DNA of 64,000 nt, taken from Cryomorphaceae bacterium. Lineage in GTDB: Bacteria > Bacteroidota > Bacteroidia > Flavobacteriales > Schleiferiaceae. Below the pieces are notes generated by a model. It was not told where the DNA came from. It saw only the letters and a program-made list of their open reading frames with translations, and searched no databases. Position 1 is the stretch's first letter. Each line of letters starts with the position of its first letter. Both the position numbers and the translations under genes were made by a program. Where the stretch lies: assembly GCA_020832345.1 (NCBI GenBank), contig JAFIEY010000006.1, positions 29,150 through 93,149 on the forward strand, given 5' to 3'. Below, in pieces: positions 35,377 through 44,696 of this stretch.

Positions 35377-36651
35377 TCAAAAATTCACCTGTGCTTGAAT
35401 TCTCAGTAAGCGACCGCGTTGGCGGTTGCCGAGAGGGTTGTCCATCATGATGGGGCCATTCTCGAATGTGCGGTCGGAGAAGGTGTACATGACAACCAGC
35501 TCGAAGTTGCGATGGGGCTGCCATTCCACGCCGATTTCCTGTTCGTTGACCCGGTGTTTTGTGGCGTCGGTTTCGTGTTTTTTACCGCCTGAATAGTGAT
35601 GCCACCGTACAAAGGGAATAAATAGTCCTTGTTTGGGGTGTTCGTAATAGTAGTGCATTTGTGCAAAGCCTCCCCTCAGTGGTTTGGTTTCTACATCCAT
35701 GGTTTCCGGGTTAAACTCCGGTCCTTCTCCAATGTTGTACTCGCCCACAAAACCGAAGGGTTGGGGATAGTAAACAAGGGTGGCAGCAGCCCTGCGTTCG
35801 CGAAATTCAAATCGCTCGTTCCGGTCGGCCATTTGGGTAAAATCACTTCTTCGGATCACGAATTTTCCGTGGTAAGCTTGCAGGGATGGTTCAATGATTT
35901 GTCCGTTGGGCAATTTGAATGGGTAGGTGGCGCGGGCTACGATATGCGGAGATTCGTTGCGCTCCATTTGATTTGCCGTGTGCCCGTTGTAAATACCCAA
36001 TCCGAATACACCGTAGTCACCTGAACCTTTGAGGTTGTCGGCAACCAGACTGGCAAAACGCTTGCGAATGTCTCGTGGTGCCCAATAGAAGAAAACCCCC
36101 AAGTCTCGTTCATTGGCTACAGCGCTGTTTAATCCGTCGTTACGGTCTAAAGGAATACGGTTTTGGCTCGATTGGAGGTTTTCGAATCCGAAGGGGACTT
36201 TACTTTGGCCGATTCTCAAACGAAAGGTATTGCCCTCGTTCAGTCCTAAGTCGAAGTAGGCATCCCGGATTTGGGCCATATTTGCCCCTGCGGATGCAAA
36301 ATCAGGTTGGATATATACGTAAACCCGGGGGTGTACATTTCCAAAAAAGACCAGTCGAATTCTTCGGAAGAAGAAACCGCCATTTCGCCCCCATGAGGCG
36401 TCACACTGAGCGCATCGGAGGTCCGGATTGGTTTCGAATAGCCGATTATACCGCAATTGGGCATATCCGCGTATCGATAATTTTTCGTACCATTGATGGT
36501 CTTGGTACGTTAAACTGGTTAAACTGTCAACTGGCGCAGGAGCAACGAGTGCAACTGGCGGTGTGGTGGTGGTGGGTATGGTATCGCCGATCAGGTGGTT
36601 TGAAAAACAAACGATAACAACGATATAGCGACACCAAAGTTGCTTAATCAT
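35377..36651 (-). CDS. Phosphate-selective porin O/P-like protein
   Basis: A 424-residue outer-membrane porin. After an N-terminal signal region and a Pro/Thr/Ala-rich linker, the OprP family motifs appear: 'IRGYAQLRYNRLFETNPDLR' near 55-75, 'FFFRRIRLVFFGNVHPRVYV' near 92-112, 'DAYFDLGLNEGNTFRLRIGQ' near 130-150 with SKVPFG after it, and many arginine-rich strands ending 'RIQAQVNF'. The family forms trimeric channels that favour phosphate or polyphosphate in Pseudomonas. A pho-type regulator is not seen nearby, so the substrate is uncertain. Confidence 0.87.
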   Translation of the reverse strand: MIKQLWCRYIVVIVCFSNHLIGDTIPTTTTPPVALVAPAPVDSLTSLTYQDHQWYEKLSIRGYAQLRYNRLFETNPDLRCAQCDASWGRNGGFFFRRIRLVFFGNVHPRVYVYIQPDFASAGANMAQIRDAYFDLGLNEGNTFRLRIGQSKVPFGFENLQSSQNRIPLDRNDGLNSAVANERDLGVFFYWAPRDIRKRFASLVADNLKGSGDYGVFGLGIYNGHTANQMERNESPHIVARATYPFKLPNGQIIEPSLQAYHGKFVIRRSDFTQMADRNERFEFRERRAAATLVYYPQPFGFVGEYNIGEGPEFNPETMDVETKPLRGGFAQMHYYYEHPKQGLFIPFVRWHHYSGGKKHETDATKHRVNEQEIGVEWQPHRNFELVVMYTFSDRTFENGPIMMDNPLGNRQRGRLLRIQAQVNF

Positions 36652-36798
36652 TAAATAATTGTTATCTTATTTTGTGCTGCAAAAGTCTAAACCTGACCCG
36701 GCTCTAATGTTACCGAATTGTTACCAAAAGATTATCTGATTGTTCAAATCTATGGGGAAAACGCCAAAAGATTATATTATAGAAAGCCATTGGTGATT

Positions 36799-37003
36799 GT
36801 TGCACCAGGGACGGAAGCGGTAGCCCGCAGAAGCAAGTGCCAATACAGTGGCGTGGGCGGCGGCGGCTGGTGAGGGACGAGCCAGACCCCGTACGCCCCG
36901 TCCACTGTAGGCACGGCGACTGCGGCTATTAGCGGACGGCCCGGTGACGCCCCGTCCGAGGCTTAGGTTTTGTGCAAATGGTCGATGGGGCGGCAGGTGC
37001 CCA
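36799..37003. repeat. GC-rich hairpin element, about 205 bp
   Basis: By eye this stretch is about two-thirds G+C, far above its AT-rich surroundings. It contains two clear stem-loops: ACAGTGG/CCACTGT (36845-36908), with further pairing inside (GTGGGCG/CGCCCCG), and CGGACGG/CCGTCCG (36933-36958). Its two ends show a loose inverted match (TTGCACC and GGTGCCCAA). The frames crossing it give a Pro/Arg/Ala-rich product of no known type. It may be an intergenic repeat or a structured RNA. A MITE copy follows seven bases later. The flanking part of this 540-bp gap (36652-36798) shows nothing I can name. Confidence 0.55.
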
Positions 37004-37009
37004 AAAATT

Positions 37010-37093
37010 GAGTCCACTCTAAAAAGGATGATTTCAATCAAAATCTACCGACAAGTAAGATTTTGGCAGAAAGGGACTTTTTAGAGCAGACTC
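37010..37093 (-). mobile_element. MITE-like element copy C, internally deleted (84 bp)
   Basis: Ends are GAGTCCACTCTAAAAAG and CTTTTTAGAGCAGACTC. It is flanked by exact AAAATT repeats (37004-37009 and 37094-37099). About 52 bp of the middle are missing relative to copy D; the junction lies at AAAATC, which occurs on both sides of the missing part in copy D. Confidence 0.87.
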
Positions 37094-37192
37094 AAAATTT
37101 AAACCTTCACACTTTGGTTAAAATTTTCCGTTATTACTTTGCGGTATTATAATTGCTCCCCTTTTGAGGTAAAAAATTTAAAAATCTTGTTT

Positions 37193-37780
37193 ATGAATCG
37201 AATATTGCTTTTTCTCATCGGTTTTTCTTTTGCGATGTTAGGGCTTCATGCGCAGTCTGAAGAACTCAAGCAACTTATGGATGCTTACAAGGAAACCTTG
37301 GCTGAAGAATATGACGCTAAATATTTCAATCTCAAACCTAGGGATATTGGAAGGGTTTTGGAAACGGAACACAATTTTCACGAATTTTTCCAACTTCGAT
37401 CTAAGAAAAAAATCCCCAATGCTTTTGGTAAAAATCAGAAATTGAAAATTTATCTCAATGTGATATCTTATGACTCCGAATACGTTCTGGAAAATGCCAT
37501 TCGCTTTTGGTTTAAAAATTTTCACCTCGATCAGGAAATTCGTCCGGGCAGAAAGGTGAAATCCTATGAAGGTGCCAATCCGATGTACGTGATTATAATT
37601 GGAACCCACGTGATTATAATGGACATAGACTGTAATGGTTATACGGAGGAACAGTGGGAAAAACTCACCAAGGACATGCGTTCTTTTTTTGATCCGAACA
37701 AGGAGGCGATTATTATTGAATTGCTTTGTAACGGGCCATTGGAATGGGTGCAAAATGCACCTGATTTTCGGAAGCGGTAA
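37193..37780 (+). CDS. Exported protein of unknown function
   Basis: A 195-residue protein with a signal peptide (NRILLFLIGFSFAMLGLHAQ), start 37193 chosen for that reason over an upstream in-frame ATG at 37139. The mature part is mixed: a charged helix ('SEELKQLMDAYKETLAEEYD'), then beta strands and a hydrophobic strand 'MYVIIIGTHVIIMDIDC' near residues 130-146. I do not recognise a family. It stands alone between the GC-rich element/MITE and the M61 peptidase gene. Confidence 0.65.
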   Translation: MNRILLFLIGFSFAMLGLHAQSEELKQLMDAYKETLAEEYDAKYFNLKPRDIGRVLETEHNFHEFFQLRSKKKIPNAFGKNQKLKIYLNVISYDSEYVLENAIRFWFKNFHLDQEIRPGRKVKSYEGANPMYVIIIGTHVIIMDIDCNGYTEEQWEKLTKDMRSFFDPNKEAIIIELLCNGPLEWVQNAPDFRKR

Positions 37781-37905
37781 AAATATTCTTTCTTTTTGTA
37801 AATGCTGGTAAAACCCGGGGGTTGCCGATGTGCAATTCTCCTTTTTGGGTGTTGTGGTTATGATAATATTCACCCTATATTTGCAGATTAATAAAATCGA
37901 CTTGT

Positions 37906-39765
37906 ATGCGCAGGGTCTATGCGACTATAATAATTCTGATGCTTTTTCCGACGTTTGTTTGGTCGCAGTTTATGCCCATTCAAAATGATGATGAATACCG
38001 GGTTTTTCTCGATATCAGCAGTACGATAAAGGATAATCCTGTGGTGGAAATAGTGCCGCCTTTGCAATCGTTGCGCATGGATAGTGCCATTTACTGTATG
38101 GCGAGAATTATTCCCGGAACATATTCGATAAGTAATTTTGGACAATTCGTTGAAGATATTTCGGGTGAAGATCAATTTGGAAAACCGCTTGAGGTGGTTA
38201 AATTGGATGCGAATCGGTGGTATTTTCCGCAGAAGAATGACTTGTATAAAATCAAATACACTGTAAAACCCACCTTTGGAAATTCGGATATTTTTGAACC
38301 CGCCGGCACTACTTTTCGCGATGATGTGGCTTTGCTGAATCTTTTTGCCATGGTAGGGTATATGCAGGACAACGGGCAGCTCGCGTATGACTTGACGATT
38401 CAAAAGCCGAAGAACCTATACGGTGCCGGCAACCTGCAAAATGTCTCCAGAGATGTTGACCGCGATCAGTTTACCGCACCGAATTATTTTCACCTTCACG
38501 ACAATCCTTTGATGTATGCCGCTCCGGATACCGTTTCGGTACAGGTTGACGATACGCGGATTCATTTGGCGCTATACAGTGCCGACGGTGAAAACAAGGC
38601 CAATCAAATTTTACCACTACTGGAGGATTTGTTTCAAGCCACCAGTGATTATTTTGATGGTAGTCTTCCGGTAACCGATTACCATATTTTACTTTTTATG
38701 GAAAGTCAGGATCGGGAAACGGAAAATTTTGGCGCACTGGAACACCATTACAGCACCGTCGTTTATCTACCCGATTATCCGCTTAATTTTATCGGTCAAA
38801 ACATTAAAGACATTGTTGCGCATGAGTTTTTACATATTGTGACTCCGCTAAACTTCCATTCTGAGGTTGTGCATAATTTTGATTTTCAGTATCCAAAAAT
38901 GACAAAGCACCTTTGGCTTTACGAGGGTGTAACGGAATACACTTCTCATTTGGTGCAGGTTAGAGGCGGATTGATCACGCCCGAGGAATTTTTGGAAACC
39001 ATGCGTGAGAAAATGAGAGGTGCGGAGGATTTTAATCCATTGGTGCCTATGACAACGGCTTCAAAATACGCGCTTGATGTTCACGAAGATCAGTATTTGA
39101 ATGTCTATCAAAATGGTGCACTGGTCGCCATGTGTATTGATTTACATATCATTATTGCTTCAAACGGAAAAACTGATTTAAAAGATTTGATGGTTTCACT
39201 GGGAAATACATTTGGCCCCGACACCTTTTTTATGGATTATCAATTGTTTGATATAATTGCGGATCACGGTTTTCCCCAAATACATCAATTTGCGGCCAAT
39301 CACATAGAGGCCTCTATAAAAATGCCTTTTGATGAATTGTTGGCCATGGTGGGCTATGCTTATGCCGAGGATGCAGAAGTGCCGGGGATTTCTTTTGGCA
39401 ATACGGACTTTGGTATTGACATGGCAGATGCGGTTTTGGTGGTGGAAAGCATGGAAGGCGCAGACGAAATGGCTTTGGCTTTGGGATTTAAACCCGGTGA
39501 TAAATTGATTTCATTGAATGGAAATTCTATGGAATTGCCGCAATTGGAGCGAACACTTTCCCAATTTTACCGGGAAACTTCAGTTGGGCAGGAAGTGGAG
39601 ATAAAGGTAAATCGCCCAAATAAAAAAAGGACAAAGTACAAAACAAAAACGCTAAAAGCCAAAGCCGTTGAGGTCAAGCGGTCGGCAAAGCATCTCATTA
39701 AAGAAATTGAAGCCAATAAGGATCAAATACGCCTTCGTGAAAAATGGCTCAATAGTAACAGTTAA
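37906..39765 (+). CDS. M61 family aminopeptidase with PDZ domain
   Basis: A 619-residue exported protein (signal peptide ending TFVWSQ). It has the M61 N-terminal beta domain, a thermolysin-like catalytic core with the zinc motif HEFLH (306-310) and the third ligand in 'YEGVTEY' near 338-344, and a C-terminal PDZ-like domain ('ALALGFKPGDKLISLNGNSM' near 520-540). A lysine-rich tail follows. M61 enzymes (glycyl aminopeptidases) trim N-terminal residues from peptides in the periplasm or outside. The next gene, 12 bases on, is another exported metallopeptidase, so the pair looks like a peptide-use operon. Confidence 0.9.
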   Translation: MRRVYATIIILMLFPTFVWSQFMPIQNDDEYRVFLDISSTIKDNPVVEIVPPLQSLRMDSAIYCMARIIPGTYSISNFGQFVEDISGEDQFGKPLEVVKLDANRWYFPQKNDLYKIKYTVKPTFGNSDIFEPAGTTFRDDVALLNLFAMVGYMQDNGQLAYDLTIQKPKNLYGAGNLQNVSRDVDRDQFTAPNYFHLHDNPLMYAAPDTVSVQVDDTRIHLALYSADGENKANQILPLLEDLFQATSDYFDGSLPVTDYHILLFMESQDRETENFGALEHHYSTVVYLPDYPLNFIGQNIKDIVAHEFLHIVTPLNFHSEVVHNFDFQYPKMTKHLWLYEGVTEYTSHLVQVRGGLITPEEFLETMREKMRGAEDFNPLVPMTTASKYALDVHEDQYLNVYQNGALVAMCIDLHIIIASNGKTDLKDLMVSLGNTFGPDTFFMDYQLFDIIADHGFPQIHQFAANHIEASIKMPFDELLAMVGYAYAEDAEVPGISFGNTDFGIDMADAVLVVESMEGADEMALALGFKPGDKLISLNGNSMELPQLERTLSQFYRETSVGQEVEIKVNRPNKKRTKYKTKTLKAKAVEVKRSAKHLIKEIEANKDQIRLREKWLNSNS

Positions 39766-39777
39766 AATTTGATTTAG

Positions 39778-41817
39778 ATGAAAGTATTAGGAAAAGTAAC
39801 CTTGCCACTATTTTGCGGTTTGTTTTTAGTGAGTAGTTGCCAACCTTCCTCGGTTGAGGATGTTATGGCAGGCACCCTCGGTTTTGATATCAATCATATC
39901 GACAGCAGTTTTAGCCCATGTGAAGACTTTTTTATGTTTGCATCCGGCGGCTGGATAGCGGAAAATCCCATTCCCGCTTCGGAAGCACGCTGGGGCAGTT
40001 TTCCCATTTTGATTGAGGAAAATGAAATTAAACTCCGTGGACTACTCGAGGGTTTGGAGGGCAAGGAATTTCCAAAGGGAAGTTATAAGCAGCAGCTCAG
40101 GGACTATTACATAAGTGCCATGGATTCCATTACCGTTGAGGATCTGGGACTTGAATCTCTGCGCCCTTATCTGGATAATGTAAATGGTATTAAAAATCGC
40201 AATGATATAAAATCTTATTTGCAATATGCAGTCCGCGAACAAATCGGAGTTCCTTTTGGCATGTATGTGGGTGCTGATAGCAAAAACAGTGAAGCTTATG
40301 CCTTGTATTTTTCCCAGTCGGGTTTAGGACTTCCGGACAGAGAGTACTATTTTAAAGAAGGCGAAGTTTCCGATCAAATCCGCCAAAAATATGTAGGTCA
40401 TATTACCGAAATGTTGCAGTTGGCCGGGGTAGAAAATGCGGGTCGTCAGGCAGCGGACATAATGGCTTTGGAAACTGAAATAGCCAATAACCACATGAAT
40501 CGCAGAGATCAGCGGAAGCCTGAGCTCACTTATAATAAAATGGATTTTGAATCTTTTGCCGGATTAATGCCGTTTTTTAACTGGAATACAATGGCCGAGG
40601 AATTAAGCATCAATGCGGACTCGGTAATCGTGCGTCAACCTGATTTTTTCCGAGCGATGGACAAAATCTTTAATAACAGCGATGTGGATGTTTGGAAAAG
40701 CTATTTTACCTGGCATTTGTTGAGAAAATATTCTGATTACTTACCGCATGATTTTGTAAAAAGCAGTTTTGATTTTTACGGTAGGGCACTTTCCGGAACC
40801 ACGGAAAACAAGCCACGGTGGAAGCGCTCGATAAACAAAATTAACGGTGGCTTATCTGAACCGTTAGGTCGCTTATTTTCCGATAAATACTTTAGTCCGG
40901 AAAGTCGGAATAAAGTTGAGAAAATGGTAGAAGACATCCGTGCGGTTTACCGCGAAAGGATCATGGAAAACGAATGGATGAATGAGGACACAAAGGAAAA
41001 GGCCATTGAGAAGTTAAATGCATTTAACTACAAAATTGGTTATCCCGACAATTGGAAAGACTTTAGTCAGGTAGAAATTCTCCCCAATGATTTGGTTGGA
41101 AATCGCCAACGTATTACTGTTTACCAGTTTAAGGATAAATTGGCGCGATTGGGCACCGCAGTAGATAAGTCAGAATGGTTTATGGGCGCTCATGTTGTGA
41201 ATGCGTATTATAGTCCATCATTTAACGAAATTGTATTTCCTGCGGGCATTCTACAGCCGCCATTTTTTGATGCCAAAGCCGATGATGCGGTAAATTACGG
41301 CGCTATTGGCGGAGTTATCGGTCATGAGTTTACCCACGGTTTCGACGATCAGGGAAGAAAGTACAACGCTTTCGGAAACTTGTCGAGCTGGTGGTCCACA
41401 GAAGACAGTGCACGATTTGCAGAACGCACCCAAAAAGTGGTTGAGTTTTACAGTAAGCTTTCGCCAGTGGAAGGATATTTTGTGGATGGCGAATTGACTT
41501 TGGGTGAAAATATTGCCGATATAGGCGGATTGACGCTCGCGTATCACGCCTATAAAAAGCACATTTCAAAAACGGGAAGTAAAGTCATCAATGGTTTTAC
41601 ACCAGAACAACGGGTTTTTCTCGGTTGGGCAAAAGTTTGGCAAAGTCAGGCCACGGAGGAGTTTTTGCGCAAGCAAGTGCAAACCGATCCGCACTCGCCT
41701 TCTCAATATCGCGTAAATGCAACCATGAGTATGATTCCAGAATTTAAGCAAGCTTTCGAGTGTGAAGAGGATGACCCTCTATTCATCACCGAGGAAGAGC
41801 GTGCAATAATCTGGTAA
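39778..41817 (+). CDS. pepO: M13 family metallopeptidase, lipoprotein (PepO/neprilysin-like)
   Basis: A 679-residue lipoprotein (lipobox VSSC, Cys21). The N-terminal M13 domain begins 'DSSFSPCEDFFMFASGGWI'. The catalytic part has HEFTH (516-520, zinc ligands and catalytic Glu), the third ligand in GENIADIGG (Glu577, Asp581), 'VNAYYSPSFNEIVFPAGIL' upstream of it and 'RVNATMSMIPEFKQAFEC' near the end. Length is usual for the family. It would cut oligopeptides at the outer membrane or periplasm. It follows the M61 gene by 12 bases and precedes the short dxs by 24. Confidence 0.95.
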   Translation: MKVLGKVTLPLFCGLFLVSSCQPSSVEDVMAGTLGFDINHIDSSFSPCEDFFMFASGGWIAENPIPASEARWGSFPILIEENEIKLRGLLEGLEGKEFPKGSYKQQLRDYYISAMDSITVEDLGLESLRPYLDNVNGIKNRNDIKSYLQYAVREQIGVPFGMYVGADSKNSEAYALYFSQSGLGLPDREYYFKEGEVSDQIRQKYVGHITEMLQLAGVENAGRQAADIMALETEIANNHMNRRDQRKPELTYNKMDFESFAGLMPFFNWNTMAEELSINADSVIVRQPDFFRAMDKIFNNSDVDVWKSYFTWHLLRKYSDYLPHDFVKSSFDFYGRALSGTTENKPRWKRSINKINGGLSEPLGRLFSDKYFSPESRNKVEKMVEDIRAVYRERIMENEWMNEDTKEKAIEKLNAFNYKIGYPDNWKDFSQVEILPNDLVGNRQRITVYQFKDKLARLGTAVDKSEWFMGAHVVNAYYSPSFNEIVFPAGILQPPFFDAKADDAVNYGAIGGVIGHEFTHGFDDQGRKYNAFGNLSSWWSTEDSARFAERTQKVVEFYSKLSPVEGYFVDGELTLGENIADIGGLTLAYHAYKKHISKTGSKVINGFTPEQRVFLGWAKVWQSQATEEFLRKQVQTDPHSPSQYRVNATMSMIPEFKQAFECEEDDPLFITEEERAIIW

Positions 41818-41841
41818 TCATTATAAAAATTTTCACCTATT

Positions 41842-43494
41842 ATGCATCCGGATTTTGAATTTGAAGGCCGAATAATCAGGCATCCGGACGACGTAAAAAC
41901 CGTACCGATAAACAAACTTGAAGGGCTCGCGAGGGCCCTTCGTTTGTATTTGATGGAAATCCCAGTAGATAAACCTGCGCACTTGGCCTCATCGCTTTCT
42001 GCAAATGAAATCACTGTAGCCCTGCATTGGGTTATGGATTTACCAAATGATGTATTGGTTTACGATGTCGGTCATCAGTCTTATGGACATAAAGTGTTGA
42101 CAGGTAGGGGTTCTCAAATGCACCTTTTGCGTCGCTTGGGTGGACCATCGGGTTTTCCCAATCCAGAGGAAAGTCCCTTTGACCTTTTTATTTCCGGGCA
42201 CAGCAGTACCTCGCTCAGCACATTGGCCGGAATGGCTTATGCCGATCGACTTGCCGGTGTGAAATCGCGACGATATGTTTCGGTTATCGGAGACGGTTCG
42301 CTCACCGCCGGCGTGGCTTTTGAGGCGCTTAATTTCATAGGCGAACATCAATTGCCGGTAAGCATTATTCTAAACGACAATAATCATTCTATCGACGATA
42401 CCCGTGGTGCGTTACACCTTAATAAGGGTTATGAAAAATATTTTTCTGCCTTGTCCATTGGTTACAAAGGCCTAGAAAATGGACATAATGTGCAGGCTTT
42501 GGTAAAAACTTTTTCTCAACATCTCAGTACGGACAAACCGCTTTGCATACATTGTAAAACACTGTATAACAAACCGCAAATAACCAATTCATCGGGCAAA
42601 AAAACCATTGGCTTTAGTGCTGGTATTGCAGATTACTTGGAAAGCGCCATGGCTGAAAATGCCAAATTGGTTTTGGTCAGTCCGGCCATGATTGGGGGAG
42701 CGGGATGGCTCAAAATTCAAAATCGTTTTCCCGATCGGGTAATTGATGTTGGTATTGCAGAGCAGCATGCAGTCGCTATGTGTTCGGGATTGGTTGCATC
42801 CGGGTATATCCCCGTGTGTCATATTTACAGCACATTTTTGCAAAGGGCATTTGATCAGGTTATTCACGATATTGTTTTGTCCGGATTACCAGTAATTTTT
42901 CTGGTAGATCGTGCGGGCTTGGTAGGTGAAGACGGCCCGACGCATCACGGATTGTTTGATTTACCATTGTTACTTTCTTTGCCAAAAACCAAATTGTTTC
43001 TTCCCACAACGCCACAAAATGCGATTAAAAATTTAACGAATAGTATATCTCAACCCAAAGAACCTGTTTTTATTCGTTACCCAAGAGACAATCAACTTTC
43101 TTATCACCATATAGAGAAACTGATTGATTCAGATATTTCACTGGTTTATTACGGGGCACAAGGAAACTTAGTTGAGGAGGTTGAAGATTTACTGAGCCGG
43201 GCAGGAGTAGAGGTTAGTATTAGCCCAATCGAAGAAATACCGAATGCTGAATTGACCTTTCTTGCAACAAAACCTAAAAAAATCGTATTTTTTAACGAAG
43301 GGTATGTACAGGGGGGGGTAGGTGTGTTTTTAGAAAATCATGTAGCAGATGTTCGAGGTTATAAGGTTGATTGGCTACAAATTGGACTTCCGGAAGTCTT
43401 TATTTCTCACGGAAATGTTTCGGAATTACGGGATGAATTTGGCTTGCAAACCGAACGCATTGTTGAAAAAATTCTCGATTTTGTGGGGAACTGA
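41842..43494 (+). CDS. dxs: 1-deoxy-D-xylulose-5-phosphate synthase, shortened form
   Basis: DXS joins pyruvate and glyceraldehyde 3-phosphate with thiamine diphosphate, the first step of the MEP isoprenoid route. This 550-residue protein keeps the key sites: His47 (PAHLAS), His78 (DVGHQ), the thiamine motif GDGSLTAG (150-157) with NDN (168-170), the catalytic Glu297 (AEQHAV), the substrate arginine/aspartate 'DRAGLVGEDGPTHHG' (346-360) and RYPR. It differs from E. coli DXS (620 residues) in the middle: about 60 residues are missing between NDN and AEQHAV, and the linker with the His of the usual FH motif is replaced. It may be an active short DXS or a paralogue with another activity. Confidence 0.82.
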   Translation: MHPDFEFEGRIIRHPDDVKTVPINKLEGLARALRLYLMEIPVDKPAHLASSLSANEITVALHWVMDLPNDVLVYDVGHQSYGHKVLTGRGSQMHLLRRLGGPSGFPNPEESPFDLFISGHSSTSLSTLAGMAYADRLAGVKSRRYVSVIGDGSLTAGVAFEALNFIGEHQLPVSIILNDNNHSIDDTRGALHLNKGYEKYFSALSIGYKGLENGHNVQALVKTFSQHLSTDKPLCIHCKTLYNKPQITNSSGKKTIGFSAGIADYLESAMAENAKLVLVSPAMIGGAGWLKIQNRFPDRVIDVGIAEQHAVAMCSGLVASGYIPVCHIYSTFLQRAFDQVIHDIVLSGLPVIFLVDRAGLVGEDGPTHHGLFDLPLLLSLPKTKLFLPTTPQNAIKNLTNSISQPKEPVFIRYPRDNQLSYHHIEKLIDSDISLVYYGAQGNLVEEVEDLLSRAGVEVSISPIEEIPNAELTFLATKPKKIVFFNEGYVQGGVGVFLENHVADVRGYKVDWLQIGLPEVFISHGNVSELRDEFGLQTERIVEKILDFVGN

Positions 43495-43506
43495 GCTTTA
43501 TCAGTT

Positions 43507-43535
43507 TTTGATGAATCACTTTCTTTGTACCTTTG
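43507..43535 (+). promoter_or_regulatory. Promoter of the fatty acid desaturase gene
   Basis: TTTG (43507-43510), 17 bases, then TACCTTTG (43528-43535): a textbook Bacteroidota sigma-A promoter, 19 bases before the desaturase ATG. The desaturase is thus transcribed separately from dxs. Confidence 0.8.
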
Positions 43536-43554
43536 TATAAAATTAATTTAGTTA

Positions 43555-44646
43555 ATGAGTCAAATCACATTTGAACGTGCGCAGCCTAATGGTTTTTATC
43601 GCACATTGCGCTCCAGAGTTCTTGGAGCTATTAAGGAGAGTGGAAATGATGTTTCGGGAGGTTCAAAGATTCAACGAAAAGCAATTATTTTAGCTGCTAT
43701 ATATGTCGTTCCCATTGTGGCGATGTATTTTGTTATGCCAGTATGGTTGTATTTCTTGATGTGGATTCTCGCTGGAGTAGGCATGTCCGGAATTGGAATG
43801 GGCATTATGCACGATGCCAACCACGGAAGCTTTTCTAAAAACCCCACTTTAAACAAGTTGTTGGGAAGTAGTATTGTTTTGTTGTGCGGTCACACCATTA
43901 CATGGAAAATTCAACACAACATCCTACACCATACTTACACCAACATCCACGGAAAAGACGAAGATATTGATACCTCAGCCGGTATCATTCGCCTACATCC
44001 GGAACAGCCCAGACGCAAACTGCACAAATATCAACACTTGTACGGACCATTGCTGTATTCACTAATGACCCTAAACTGGTTGGCGCCCAAAGACTTCAAG
44101 CAGTTGGTCAGGTTTCAAAAAGCGGGTTTACTCAAACAAGCCGGTGGTACCTACACCAAAGAATGGTGGAAATTGGTACTCAATAAAATTACCTATACGT
44201 CGGTAATGGTCATAATTCCAATTATTTTTCATCCACAAGCCTGGTTCTTGGTTATTCTCGGTTTTATAGCCATGCACTTTGTGGCGGGAAGTTTGTTGAG
44301 TTGGACTTTTCAGCTTGCACATGCCATGCCGGCAACCAGTAAATTTGACGGTATTAAAAACGATAAATTTGGCGATTGGGCAACCCACCAGTTGTTGACA
44401 ACCATCAATTTTGCTCGTAATAACAAATTGGTTACTTGGTTTTTGGGCGGACTAAATTATCAGGTTGAACACCACTTGTTCCCCAACATCAGCCATGTGC
44501 ATTATCCTAAAATTGCGGAAATTGTCAAACAAACTGCCTTAGAGTTTAATCTTCCCTATCAAGAGATACCTCGACTTCGCGATGCCATTAAATACCATTT
44601 CCACTACCTTCAAATCATGGGTGGAAGTAGGCCTGAAGTAGCCTAA
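43555..44646 (+). CDS. Membrane fatty acid desaturase (acyl-CoA/acyl-lipid)
   Basis: A 363-residue inner-membrane enzyme with about six hydrophobic segments and the three histidine boxes of the di-iron site: HDANH (86-90), HNILHH (121-126) and QVEHH (303-307). The QxxHH third box is typical of front-end (delta-5/6-type) desaturases, although the fused cytochrome b5 domain of eukaryotic members is absent. It would introduce double bonds into acyl chains using oxygen, probably adjusting membrane fluidity. It has its own promoter, and the terminator after it has been split by a MITE. Confidence 0.92.
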   Translation: MSQITFERAQPNGFYRTLRSRVLGAIKESGNDVSGGSKIQRKAIILAAIYVVPIVAMYFVMPVWLYFLMWILAGVGMSGIGMGIMHDANHGSFSKNPTLNKLLGSSIVLLCGHTITWKIQHNILHHTYTNIHGKDEDIDTSAGIIRLHPEQPRRKLHKYQHLYGPLLYSLMTLNWLAPKDFKQLVRFQKAGLLKQAGGTYTKEWWKLVLNKITYTSVMVIIPIIFHPQAWFLVILGFIAMHFVAGSLLSWTFQLAHAMPATSKFDGIKNDKFGDWATHQLLTTINFARNNKLVTWFLGGLNYQVEHHLFPNISHVHYPKIAEIVKQTALEFNLPYQEIPRLRDAIKYHFHYLQIMGGSRPEVA

Positions 44647-44696
44647 CCCGATATAGGAATTACAGGTAAAGCCTCAGGTTTTTTTCATAAACTCAC

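Noticed and set aside
36772..37041. Minus-strand frame of 89 codons across the GC-rich island
   Set aside because: The product is rich in Arg, Pro, Ala and Ser with no recognisable fold; the frame is open only because the region is GC-rich, and it runs into the MITE.
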